Part shown: positions 34,228 through 41,896 of the stretch, piece by piece | Numbering within the stretch: the stretch's first letter is position 1 | Layout of the letters: every line of letters starts with the position of its first letter | Source of the DNA: a virus | Length of the DNA stretch: 64,000 bases | Virus record (IMG/VR): IMGVR_UViG_3300028840_002702 | Location: 18,745-82,744 of that record | Strand: one strand, 5' to 3' | Program-made: the position numbers and the translations under genes | Notes under the pieces: model-generated | Seen by the model: only the letters and a program-made list of their open reading frames with translations | Told to the model about the DNA's origin: nothing | Database searches by the model: none

Positions 34228-34845
34228 ATGAGTGTAAAAGTACAATTTTGGTCTTATAATGATCCTGATTTACATGTAGCATGGTTTCAAAATCTATCTG
34301 ATTTAGATTATGTAGAAATTAAAGAAGGTGACATTTTATCTGAAGGTTGTGATATTTTAGTAAGTCCAGCAAATAGTTTTGGTTTTATGGATGGCGGCAT
34401 AGATCTTCATTATAGAAATTTTTTTGGAATGGAGTTAGAAACCAGAGTTAAAAATGAAATTATTAATTATCGGGATGGTGAACTTCCTGTAGGAGATGCA
34501 CTAACAGTACCAACAATGAATGAAAAATTTCAATGGTTAATGGTACTTCCAACTATGAGAACACCAACTATTCTAAGACCTTCTGATCCAAATATTTATC
34601 TCGCGGCAAAAAGATTAGCATGGAGTATAAAAGGTTGGATGAATGAAGGTCGAGATAAGATTATTGCAGTCCCTGGACTTGGAACCGGTGTTGGTAAAAT
34701 GCCTCCAGATATTTGTGCTAAACATATTAGACTTGCTTTTGATAGGGTTATGAGTCCTAAAACTTGGTCTCCAACATGTTTTAGTGATGCTAAACTTCCT
34801 GGTGATACTCGTATGAGTATGCACGATTTCTTTCCTTCATTTTAA
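34228..34845 (+). CDS. Macro-domain protein
   Basis: 205 residues. DILVSPANSFGFMDGGIDLHY near residues 45-65 and IIAVPGLGTGVGKMPP near 150 are the two ADP-ribose-binding loops of macro domains. The protein is close to a single domain with a C-terminal extension. Macro domains bind or remove ADP-ribose and related NAD derivatives, so it could counter NAD- or ADP-ribosylation-based host defence; that is inference. GAGG precedes the ATG. Confidence 0.75.
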   Translation: MSVKVQFWSYNDPDLHVAWFQNLSDLDYVEIKEGDILSEGCDILVSPANSFGFMDGGIDLHYRNFFGMELETRVKNEIINYRDGELPVGDALTVPTMNEKFQWLMVLPTMRTPTILRPSDPNIYLAAKRLAWSIKGWMNEGRDKIIAVPGLGTGVGKMPPDICAKHIRLAFDRVMSPKTWSPTCFSDAKLPGDTRMSMHDFFPSF

Positions 34846-34857
34846 TTAAAAAGATTT

Positions 34858-34900
34858 ACACAAATGGTTTACTTAGAACTATTTGTGTTTATTTATTTTT
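34858..34900 (+). terminator. Hairpin with T-rich tail after macro-domain gene
   Basis: ACACAAAT and GTT pair with AAC and ATTTGTGT across a six-base loop, with a G-T wobble, followed by TTATTTATTTTT. It could end the upstream transcript. An early-type promoter overlaps it. Confidence 0.5.
34868..34898 (+). promoter_or_regulatory. Early-type phage promoter ahead of 34917 gene
   Basis: TTTACTTA, 13 bases, TTATTTATTT, ending 19 bases before the ATG at 34917. The spacer and position match the shared pattern though the -10 part is weaker. Confidence 0.5.
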
Positions 34901-34916
34901 AACAAAGGAAATTAAA

Positions 34917-35156
34917 ATGGATAAGAAAATTGTAAAAATTCCTTTACGTGATCGTTTTCGAAATGGAGGAAATCAAAGAACTAGTATTCTTGGTTATCTT
35001 GAAACAGACGAAATTGAATTATCAACTTTAGCATGGTTATTAGCCAATAAAATTGAATTGAAATTGGCTGGGGAAGTAAGACTTGATCAACATGGTCACT
35101 ATGAATTAACAGAAATTAGATTTGAAGCAATTCCACATGAGCGTAATAAAAAGTAG
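34917..35156 (+). CDS. Small basic protein of unknown function
   Basis: 79 residues, basic at the start (KIPLRDRFRNGGNQR), with a hydrophobic middle STLAWLLANKIELKLAG. CAAAGGA precedes the ATG. It overlaps the kinase gene by 20 bases. Not recognised. Confidence 0.6.
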   Translation: MDKKIVKIPLRDRFRNGGNQRTSILGYLETDEIELSTLAWLLANKIELKLAGEVRLDQHGHYELTEIRFEAIPHERNKK

Positions 35157-35700
35157 TATAATAGTAGAAGGTTTAGATTGTACAGGAAAAAGTACAATAA
35201 TCAAACATATTCAAAATGAAATTCCTCGATTAAAATATTATCATTTTGAATTCCCACAAGGTAATACTGATATTGAAAAGTATGCATTTCAATGGGGTCA
35301 GTTTGATATGATGTTTAAATTTATTGAATTGACAAATGGTAGTACACAGTTTATATTTGATAGAGCACATATCGGTGAATATATTTGGGGTCCAAAATAT
35401 CGAAAAATGTTTCCTGATTATATGCCAATGATTGAAGATAAGTATAAAAATCTTCCAATAGTTTTACTTCATGTTCATGCTCACCATTCAAAAATTTATC
35501 AACGTTTTGAACAACGTGAAGATGAGAAAACACCTGGTATTATGTATATTAAAGAATATCTAAATAAGTTTAGACTATTCTGTGAACGGAGTCCATTTTA
35601 TACAATATCACTTAATACGACCGATTTGGAAACACCAGATCAAATTAGCGCTGCAGTTAAAGATGTAGTTAGACAAATAGACGAATTCGAAAATAAATGA
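35137..35700 (+). CDS. Thymidylate kinase-like dNMP kinase
   Basis: 187 residues from the ATG at 35137; a TTG at 35122 in frame is also possible. The P-loop is IIVEGLDCTGKSTIIKHI, as in thymidylate kinases. FIFDRAHIGEYIWGPKYR supplies the D-R motif of the nucleotide-binding site. A lid with paired arginines is not obvious. Next to the hydroxymethylase-like gene it may phosphorylate hm-dCMP and dTMP, as T4 gp1 does; that is inference. Confidence 0.75.
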   Translation: MSVIKSSIIVEGLDCTGKSTIIKHIQNEIPRLKYYHFEFPQGNTDIEKYAFQWGQFDMMFKFIELTNGSTQFIFDRAHIGEYIWGPKYRKMFPDYMPMIEDKYKNLPIVLLHVHAHHSKIYQRFEQREDEKTPGIMYIKEYLNKFRLFCERSPFYTISLNTTDLETPDQISAAVKDVVRQIDEFENK

Positions 35701-36431
35701 AAATTTTCAAAGACATACATAAAGCATATCGTGGCGTATTAATTGATGTTCGCGATAATTACGATCACATTTGTGCTCCACGTGAACAAGAAATTAGAGA
35801 AATCAGAGACTACTCATTTCGTATTGATAATCCAGTAGCTGAAGCTATTATTACAGCTGATGAAAAACGAAATGAAGTTATTGAAGATTATACTATGAAA
35901 GAATGGAAATTGTACGATTCATGTAGTAACCAAGTTCAGGATTTTGCAAAAGCATCCAAATTTTGGAATAAGCTACAAAATCCTGATGGTACAGTGAACT
36001 CAGCATATGGTTATTTGATTTGGAAGAAAAAATCTTTTGGAACCATAGCTTACGGTGATGGTCTGCATAGAACTCCATGGGAATGGGCTAAAGAATCTTT
36101 GATAAGAGATAAAGATTCTCGTCAGGCATTTCTTAAATTCTCTTTGCCAGAACACCAATGGTTTGGGAATAAAGATCAGACTTGTACGATGCATGCTAAT
36201 TTCCTCATTCGTGATGATAAGTTACATTTAACTGTTGTTATGCGTAGTAATGATGTTAAACTTGGCTTAGCTTACGATCTTCCATGGTTTGTATCTCTCT
36301 TGGATAGAATGCAAGATGATCTTATTGAGACTTATCCAGAATTGAAAATTGGAACTTATACTCATATTGCTCATAGTATGCATATGTACGAAAGAGATTT
36401 AGAAGATATTAGTAAGATGATCGGGGTTTAA
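35697..36431 (+). CDS. dCMP hydroxymethylase-like (thymidylate synthase family)
   Basis: 244 residues (T4 gp42 has 246). The nucleophile is C163 in DQTCTMHANFLIRD; R141 in DSRQAF, VMRSNDVKLGLAYD and HSMHMYERD match T4 gp42 blocks. The residue that distinguishes dCMP from dUMP enzymes is D194, 31 residues after the cysteine, exactly the C148-D179 spacing of T4 gp42; dUMP-specific synthases have Asn there. It should make 5-hydroxymethyl-dCMP. ThyX supplies dTMP separately. It overlaps the kinase gene by 4 bases. Confidence 0.75.
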   Translation: MKIFKDIHKAYRGVLIDVRDNYDHICAPREQEIREIRDYSFRIDNPVAEAIITADEKRNEVIEDYTMKEWKLYDSCSNQVQDFAKASKFWNKLQNPDGTVNSAYGYLIWKKKSFGTIAYGDGLHRTPWEWAKESLIRDKDSRQAFLKFSLPEHQWFGNKDQTCTMHANFLIRDDKLHLTVVMRSNDVKLGLAYDLPWFVSLLDRMQDDLIETYPELKIGTYTHIAHSMHMYERDLEDISKMIGV

Positions 36432-36444
36432 CTATCCTAAAATT

Positions 36445-36720
36445 TCATTTCTTGGCTAATTCATTTTTTTCATTAATGGAATCAAATTCAATACAAAGTT
36501 TAATCATTTCAGAATTTAGTTGTAGTTTTTGATTTTGTTTATTAAGAATTTTAACTAAACGTTTTCTTGTTGTTGAATCAACTGATTTACTTTTAAGAGC
36601 GTTTTCAATTTTAGAAATACGGACCATCTGAGATTGACGTTGAACATGAAGCTGTATCATTGTATCAGATGCCATTGTCACTGTAGAAACTAATAAAAGA
36701 GCCAAGATTAGAAATTTCAT
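36445..36720 (-). CDS. Small exported protein, helical
   Basis: 91 residues on the minus strand, one of only two such genes. The N-terminus (MKFLILALLLVSTVTMASD) is a clear signal peptide with cleavage likely after TMA. No lipobox is present. The mature part, about 75 residues, is helical and charged, coiled-coil-like. TATAAT lies upstream on the minus strand near 36750, and a GGAAAAA ribosome site just before the ATG. It acts in the periplasm or is secreted; role unknown. Confidence 0.68.
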   Translation of the reverse strand: MKFLILALLLVSTVTMASDTMIQLHVQRQSQMVRISKIENALKSKSVDSTTRKRLVKILNKQNQKLQLNSEMIKLCIEFDSINEKNELAKK

Positions 36721-36895
36721 TAAAATTTTTCCTTTTGGTTTAAATTGTATAATATTATATAGAATTTTCTATGCCAAACTTGGAAAAAATGACACATTTA
36801 TTTATGACAGAATAACTTACGACTATCTATGATAGAAGCTAATGAGAATGTGTGACATTAATATCACATTATAATGAGATATAAAAGTACCAACT

Positions 36896-37180
36896 ATGAA
36901 TAAACAACAAATAAAAGAGACAATAATATCCCTTTATCCTGACTTAACGTCATCACAACTCAATGAAATAACTGAGTATATAATGATCTCTGAAGTTGAT
37001 TTTGATAAAGTATTAATTGAAGAATTTGCACAAAAAATACAAAATTATATTGATAGACAAACATGGAGTCTTTTAAGAAGTGCAATAATGGAACAAGATG
37101 AATTTGAAGAAACAAAAATGGTTACTCCGTTTAATCCGTTTGAAAATAACTTAAATATATTTGGTGATAATGATGATTAG
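36896..37180 (+). CDS. Unknown helical protein
   Basis: 94 residues, helical at first (SSQLNEITEYIMI) with an acidic, proline- and phenylalanine-containing end. Upstream, 36723-36895, is a divergent intergenic region with TATAAT near 36873 and an imperfect TGTGA-N8-TCACA repeat. Not recognised. Confidence 0.58.
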   Translation: MNKQQIKETIISLYPDLTSSQLNEITEYIMISEVDFDKVLIEEFAQKIQNYIDRQTWSLLRSAIMEQDEFEETKMVTPFNPFENNLNIFGDNDD

Positions 37181-37553
37181 TTTATGGAAAGATAAAAATA
37201 CTGGTGAGTGGATTACAGATGATGGTCAAATATTTGATATTGATGATTATATCTTAATAGATATATTTGATTTTTGTGGATGCGGTCATACAAAATCTGC
37301 AGTTGAACATATTATCGGTGCTCTAAAACTTATTAAAGAAAAAGATGAAATTAATAAAAATACTAAATTCGAAGATTGGTATGAAGAATGGGCTGAAAAA
37401 GTAAGTAATTTCTTTAATCATGATAGGGGTGCTCAAACAATTATGTGGTATTGTTTTGACAGAGCGGGACTTACTGACCATGGTGGCAGTGTTCCTGGTT
37501 GGTTAACTGAAAAAGGATATGATCTTATAGATCTATATGAAAAGGTAACTTAA
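37170..37553 (+). CDS. Unknown protein
   Basis: 127 residues from the ATG at 37170, or 126 from 37173; the TTG at 37161 in frame is less likely. It starts inside the end of the previous gene. C-G-C-G-H near residue 40 and a tryptophan-rich middle (DWYEEWAEKV) are visible. A possible regulator or enzyme, not recognised. Confidence 0.6.
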   Translation: MMISLWKDKNTGEWITDDGQIFDIDDYILIDIFDFCGCGHTKSAVEHIIGALKLIKEKDEINKNTKFEDWYEEWAEKVSNFFNHDRGAQTIMWYCFDRAGLTDHGGSVPGWLTEKGYDLIDLYEKVT

Positions 37554-37555
37554 AA

Positions 37556-37933
37556 ATGAAAAGTAGACAAGGATTTGTAAGTAATAGTAGTTCATCTAGC
37601 TTTGTTATAATTGGAGCTAAACTTAAACAAGATATTCAAAATATTTCTGAAGAAAAAATGATTGAAATTATGAAATCATTTAAACTTGAATATGATGAAA
37701 AATATCCTGAAGATTCTTTTTGGGATTATGCATATTGTGAAGATTTTGGTGGTATTGGTATCGTACATAATACTAATTGTGTTGGAAAAACAGTCGCAAC
37801 ATGGGATGATTGTACTAGTATCAAAGAATTTAATATGAAAAATTTTGATCCTGAAAAAATTAAAAAACAAATTAAAGATATATTTGGCGAAGATGTTGAT
37901 GTTAAAATGTATTGTGGAATGACATACGGGTAA
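37556..37933 (+). CDS. Protein with GFVSNSSSSSF leader (copy 1)
   Basis: 125 residues. Residues 6-16 read GFVSNSSSSSF after a basic start MKSRQ. The next gene has nearly the same leader (MKRRDGFVSNSSSSSF). The rest of the two proteins is unrelated to the eye. The shared leader suggests a common targeting, modification or processing signal; I know of similar leaders in uncharacterised proteins but no proven role. The remaining part is acidic with two cysteine-containing loops. Confidence 0.65.
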   Translation: MKSRQGFVSNSSSSSFVIIGAKLKQDIQNISEEKMIEIMKSFKLEYDEKYPEDSFWDYAYCEDFGGIGIVHNTNCVGKTVATWDDCTSIKEFNMKNFDPEKIKKQIKDIFGEDVDVKMYCGMTYG

Positions 37934-37938
37934 AAATT

Positions 37939-38625
37939 ATGAAAAGAAGAGACGGATTTGTAAGTAATAGTAGTAGCAGTAGTTTTATTCTTGGATCTCA
38001 TAAAACTGTTCTTCAATATGCTATTGATATGGTTCCCTATAGAGAATGGGAAAATATTGACTGTGAATTAATTGAACAACTACGAAGTCTTCAAGATGAT
38101 CCAACATGGAATGATAATGCGCCAATAATGTTTAATTCTTGTAATTATGATACATTAATTGCTAGACTTGGTGATCATGTTTATATAAGTACATGTAATA
38201 ATCATCAATTTTATAATGCCTTCGACCATGAAGATATAGTAAATGTTAATCCCGAAACTGCTGAAAAAGAACTTGGTATCATAATGAATCCAGGAGAAGC
38301 TACTGATTATGCATATGATCTTTATGACTTATATCTGGATAGCTATAGTTTCTACTTTACACATGTCAGTGAAGAATTTATAAACGAATCTAAAACTGAT
38401 ATTAGAGATCAACCAAAACGTATTAAATCTATGGTTGATAATGTTGCAAAAAGTACTGAAAAAGAAGACAGATGGGAATGTAATACTTCTGATCTATCTT
38501 TTGATGAAATGGTTGCTTTAATGTATCTTATTAAATCCGGTCAAGCAGATACTATTATTTGTATCTCAGATACAACATTCTCTCGACTTGATAATAAAAT
38601 GAAAGATAAATTCATTAAATACTAA
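37939..38625 (+). CDS. Protein with GFVSNSSSSSF leader (copy 2)
   Basis: 228 residues from the ATG at 37939; the longer frame from 37912 overlaps the upstream gene and misses the leader start. After MKRRD the leader GFVSNSSSSSF continues with ILGSHKTVLQYAIDMV. The C-terminal part is acidic and tyrosine-rich (YAYDLYDLYLDSYSFYF). A hairpin terminator follows. Not recognised. Confidence 0.65.
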   Translation: MKRRDGFVSNSSSSSFILGSHKTVLQYAIDMVPYREWENIDCELIEQLRSLQDDPTWNDNAPIMFNSCNYDTLIARLGDHVYISTCNNHQFYNAFDHEDIVNVNPETAEKELGIIMNPGEATDYAYDLYDLYLDSYSFYFTHVSEEFINESKTDIRDQPKRIKSMVDNVAKSTEKEDRWECNTSDLSFDEMVALMYLIKSGQADTIICISDTTFSRLDNKMKDKFIKY

Positions 38626-38643
38626 TTGTAACTGCGAAACATT

Positions 38644-38679
38644 GGAGTCGGCTTTATGTCGGCTCCTTTTGTTGTTTTT
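38644..38679 (+). terminator. Rho-independent terminator
   Basis: GGAGTCGGC at 38644-38652 pairs with GTCGGCTCC at 38658-38666 (two wobble pairs), loop of five bases, followed by TTTTGTTGTTTTT. It ends the transcript of the 37939 gene. Confidence 0.8.
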
Positions 38680-38686
38680 ATAAATA
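38679..38686 (+). promoter_or_regulatory. T4-type late promoter box ahead of 38709 gene
   Basis: TATAAATA directly after the terminator T-run, beginning 30 bases before the ATG at 38709, leading the four-gene set of CTS-family paralogs. Confidence 0.65.
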
Positions 38687-38708
38687 TTTCATAAAAAGGA
38701 TTTATCAT

Positions 38709-39260
38709 ATGAAATTTAACACAATAATGGAAGCATTTAAAATACCTTCTAAACAAAAACGTTTAGAAAAGATTGGTTTTAATGAAGAATTATTCCAACA
38801 AAATATTAAAGAAGCAAGAGATAATACTAGCTTCAATGATTTTGATATTAAACTAGAATCGGATTTAACACCTTATGGTCTTGAAAGTCTAGTAACACGT
38901 CAACTAATAAAATCTGCTGAATTATATGATGGATTTAAACATGAAAAAAATACAACATTCGACTCAGTAATATTATTCATAAAAGAAGCTGAAGACTATA
39001 AAATCGACCTCAAGTACATAATTAAATCTGATGATTATGAACAAGTCGAAATATCATTTTATGTATTCTTTGATTATCCTAATTATAAACTATCAAAAGG
39101 TACATTTGGTGCACGAAAATTTTATAACAGAATAACACATGAAGATGTTTTAGATCTAAGAAACTATATCTTAACACCAGATGATGTTAGTGTTAGTGAA
39201 AGTTGGGGTATTACAGTTGATACTTCTTATTTTAAACTTAGTGAGCTCAGAGATGAATAA
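38709..39260 (+). CDS. CTS-family protein, possible internal capsid protein (copy 2)
   Basis: 183 residues. The N-terminus MKFNTIMEAFKIPSKQK has the shared motif with I6-M-E8-A9-F10, a T4-like prohead-protease site. After it, FDIKLESDLTPYG and several acidic/basic strands follow; the layout (short leader, then an alpha/beta domain of about 160 residues) is shared with the next three genes although identity is low. AAAAAGGA precedes the ATG. First gene of the late-type unit. Role inferred. Confidence 0.58.
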   Translation: MKFNTIMEAFKIPSKQKRLEKIGFNEELFQQNIKEARDNTSFNDFDIKLESDLTPYGLESLVTRQLIKSAELYDGFKHEKNTTFDSVILFIKEAEDYKIDLKYIIKSDDYEQVEISFYVFFDYPNYKLSKGTFGARKFYNRITHEDVLDLRNYILTPDDVSVSESWGITVDTSYFKLSELRDE

Positions 39261-39777
39261 ATTTACAAACAAATATAATACTTTATTGGAAGCATTTAAA
39301 CTTCCACAATCTAATACACTAATTAGGCAGTATCAAAATTTATACGATTTAACAGAAGAACAAACTGAAAAATTCATAAAACATGCGGATTTTGTTGATA
39401 AATTAAAAACGATCAAATTTGAAATTCCTGTTAGTAAAGATCCAGATAATAATTATGATATGGTTGGTAAAATCCATAAAGTAATTGAAAAGGTCTTACC
39501 AAAAAATTATGAAATTGACGCAATGAATAATGTATTCTGGGGTAAACCAATGTTTTACACTAAAATAACAGTTGCTAATAGAGAAAATGATGGTACTGCT
39601 GCGATAGTTATTCATATAAATCAGGCCGCCAATGGTAAAATTATTGTTGATAATTTTATTTATTTTGATGATGTCAAATTTTTAAATTCAGAAGAAGTAT
39701 CTTTAATGGATGATACAATAACAGATAATATCTTTAATGATATAAGATCAGTACCAAATATTTTTTCAGTAAAATAG
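39253..39777 (+). CDS. CTS-family protein (copy 3)
   Basis: 174 residues from the ATG at 39253, which overlaps the previous stop by 8 bases; the longer frame starting at 39181 lies inside the upstream gene. It begins MNKFTNKYNTLLEAFKLP with L11-L-E13. The body is distinct, rich in Asn and Lys. Expected to be packaged and trimmed if the leader works as proposed. Confidence 0.57.
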   Translation: MNKFTNKYNTLLEAFKLPQSNTLIRQYQNLYDLTEEQTEKFIKHADFVDKLKTIKFEIPVSKDPDNNYDMVGKIHKVIEKVLPKNYEIDAMNNVFWGKPMFYTKITVANRENDGTAAIVIHINQAANGKIIVDNFIYFDDVKFLNSEEVSLMDDTITDNIFNDIRSVPNIFSVK

Positions 39778-39786
39778 GAATATAAA

Positions 39787-40332
39787 ATGAATAAATTTAA
39801 TAACAAATATAAACAATTGATAGAAGCATTCAAAGGTCCATCAAAAGACCAAATATTAAAATATTATGGGTTAAGTACTGGTGAATTTTTACAAAAGTAC
39901 AAACTATTTTTTCGCGATATAAGTTTTAAATCATTTGATATTTACATTTCTGAAAAATTTATGGAAGAAATAATTCAAATATTGATTAAATCATATATTG
40001 GTTCTAAAAATAAGATCTGGAGTGATACACCGGATCTTACATCACTTATAATTGAACGTAATTTTGATGATGAATCAGTTATTTGGTTATATTTTGACTT
40101 TATAAATCTTAAAGAGAAAAATATAATTGATGTTTCATTAATGTATGATCCTCATAATCAAAAAGTTGATAGATCTTTATTTATACGTGGAAATCAGGTA
40201 TTTAATATTGATGGTTCTATGTTAGATGAGCAAATATTGTATAAATTTATAGATAAAATGCAAAATATAAAATTAGATGTCGAATTAGGTAATAAAATTA
40301 TACATAGTCTTAATACGGAAGATTTAAAATGA
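39787..40332 (+). CDS. CTS-family protein (copy 4)
   Basis: 181 residues beginning MNKFNNKYKQLIEAFKGP with L11-I-E13. The following region FKSFDIYISEKF corresponds to FNDFDIKLESDL in copy 2 and is the only body similarity I can see. AGGA lies upstream. The next paralog overlaps it by ATGA. Confidence 0.57.
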   Translation: MNKFNNKYKQLIEAFKGPSKDQILKYYGLSTGEFLQKYKLFFRDISFKSFDIYISEKFMEEIIQILIKSYIGSKNKIWSDTPDLTSLIIERNFDDESVIWLYFDFINLKEKNIIDVSLMYDPHNQKVDRSLFIRGNQVFNIDGSMLDEQILYKFIDKMQNIKLDVELGNKIIHSLNTEDLK

Positions 40333-40853
40333 AATTAGAAACATTTTTAGAAGCATTCAAAGTGCCACAACATGAAGATTTAATTAAAAAGTTCGAAGTA
40401 GAAGGTGCCGTAGAAATGTTCAAACTATTTGGACAAATCAAGTGGGATCCATTTACATTTGAATTTATAGATCAGATAAAACTTGATTATGAAAAACAAC
40501 AAAATCAATCATTTTCTCTCTTAATTACACTCTTTAAAAATATGAATTATGATACTAAAATATTTGAAGCAACATTAGAAAATAAAATATATGTTCGCCC
40601 ACTATCTGATGATTTAGTGCAATTTGATGGAACTAAATTTTCTATATCAGTTGCAAATTCTGGTAAAATTATATTCAATATTGAAGCAGTCGCTCAAAAT
40701 GAAAATTCGTTATCACGCTTTTCTCAAATAGGACCATTTGAAATCTACGATGAAAAGAAAATGAATACTGCTATTAATATCATTACTTCAGATTACGCTA
40801 CACTTCATCTCATTGACGATGGCGGTCAAGGTTCAAAAATTCAACTTCCCTAA
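40329..40853 (+). CDS. CTS-family protein (copy 5)
   Basis: 174 residues beginning MKLETFLEAFKVP; here the third residue before the cut would be Phe (F6-L-E8), the one exception to (L/I)-x-E. The body has DPFTFEFIDQIKLDYE at the position of the FDI strand of the others. Last gene before the repeat region; the sequence after its stop becomes richer in GC and non-coding. Confidence 0.56.
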   Translation: MKLETFLEAFKVPQHEDLIKKFEVEGAVEMFKLFGQIKWDPFTFEFIDQIKLDYEKQQNQSFSLLITLFKNMNYDTKIFEATLENKIYVRPLSDDLVQFDGTKFSISVANSGKIIFNIEAVAQNENSLSRFSQIGPFEIYDEKKMNTAINIITSDYATLHLIDDGGQGSKIQLP

Positions 40854-41063
40854 AAATATTCCATCACAAGCATGGCGGCAGACTTACGATCATGCTCACC
40901 TTAAAACATTAATTGAATATAAATTTCGCTATTATATATCTTCATGGCAGTTCGAGATCATTCCGAAAGCCATGGGGATATACACTCATCCCTTAGGGAC
41001 GGATACGATTCAAAGCCTCTTCCTATATGATCCGAAGATTCCTATATAGGGGCTTCAAAAATA
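40854..41063. other. Non-coding spacer with hairpin
   Basis: No convincing gene. A bulged hairpin at 41013-41055 pairs AAGCC and CCTATAT with ATATAGG and GGCTT; CAAAAATAA follows. It may end the late transcript. An open frame crosses the spacer but has no ribosome site. Confidence 0.5.
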
Positions 41064-41215
41064 ATCAAAAGACGATCAAAAGACGATCAAAAGACGATCA
41101 AAAGACGATCAAACAATCATCAATCATCAATCATCTATCATATCTTATCTTATCTTATTATCATATCATCAATCATATCATCAATCATATCATCAATCAT
41201 ATCATCAATCATATC
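41064..41215 (+). repeat. Short tandem repeats, 11-bp and 12-bp units
   Basis: ATCAAAAGACG occurs four times in a row at 41064-41107. Then ATCATCA and TATCT-type short units lead into AATCATATCATC, repeated about four times at 41159-41215. All units are built on ATC/ATCA. Confidence 0.85.
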
Positions 41216-41225
41216 TCAACAAACG

Positions 41226-41297
41226 GGTTATAACCTCAAGAACCCTTCCCATCCCAGAAACCCTCTATTGGCATTTTTCTACGAGCAGGTTATAACC
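41226..41297. repeat. Two copies of palindrome GGTTATAACC
   Basis: The 10-bp palindrome GGTTATAACC lies at 41226-41235 and again at 41288-41297, 62 bases apart, just before the 37/38-bp array. Such paired palindromes fit a binding site for a dimeric protein. Confidence 0.55.
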
Positions 41298-41350
41298 AGT
41301 TGTACCGCGCTTATTAACCTCTGAAGTATATGGCTTTTTGTTACGAGCCA

Positions 41351-41805
41351 GTTGTTCTAAACAACTTTGGAAGTAAGTAATATACCCGTTGTTACGAGCT
41401 CTAATTAGATTAAAGTAATATACCAGTTGTTCTAAACAACTTTGGAAGTAAGTAATATACCCGTTGCTACGAGCTCTAATTAGATTAAAGTAATACACCT
41501 GTTGTTCTAAACATATACATTCTACGAGGTTGTGTACGAGTTGTTACGAGCTTGAATACATTCAAGTTATTCGCACGTTGTTCTAAACAACTTTGGAAGT
41601 AAGTAATATACCCGTTGCTACGAGCTCTAATTAGATTAAAGTAATACACCTGTTGTTTCAAGCTCTAATTAGATTAAAGTAATATACCAGTTGTTCCTAA
41701 CTATTTTGGGAGTAAGTAATACACCTGTTGTTCCTAACTATTTTGGGAGTAAGTAATATACCCGTTGTTTCAAGCTCTAATTAGATTAATGTAATACACC
41801 CGTTG
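41351..41805 (+). repeat. Compound tandem array, alternating 37-bp and 38-bp units
   Basis: Ten occurrences of AGTAATAYACCNGTTG start at 41376, 41414, 41451, 41489, 41602, 41640, 41678, 41715, 41752 and 41790 (last one TGTAATA). The stretch between them is one of two kinds: type A (TTCTAAACAACTTTGGAAGTA or TTCCTAACTATTTTGGGAGTA; 37-bp unit) or type B (TACGAGCTCTAATTAGATTAA or the TTTCAAGC variant; 38-bp unit). Order: A B A B, a 75-base interruption, A B B A A B. Type A starts with a small hairpin GTTGTT/AACAAC; type B centres on palindrome TCTAATTAGA. Non-coding. Confidence 0.85.
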
Positions 41806-41896
41806 CTTGGTACTTAAAAACCTTTAAAGTATTTGACTATTAGTAGGGAAACTAAGAATCAAAGCTATTAGCAAAATACTACATCCCAGCGTTGTT

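Noticed and set aside
36862-36880. CRP-like site TGTGA-N8-TCACA before the 36896 gene
   Set aside because: The spacer is 8 bases, not the 6 of the CRP consensus; could be another operator but not supported.
40813-41049. Plus-strand open frame of 78 codons after the last leader-family paralog
   Set aside because: Starts inside the 40329 gene, has no ribosome site, and its product resembles no neighbour; treated as spacer.
41027-41498. Open frames on both strands through the tandem repeats
   Set aside because: Products are simple repeats created by the DNA repeats.
41351-41805. CRISPR array
   Set aside because: The segments between the constant cores are only two repeated sequences, not unique spacers, and no cas gene was seen.
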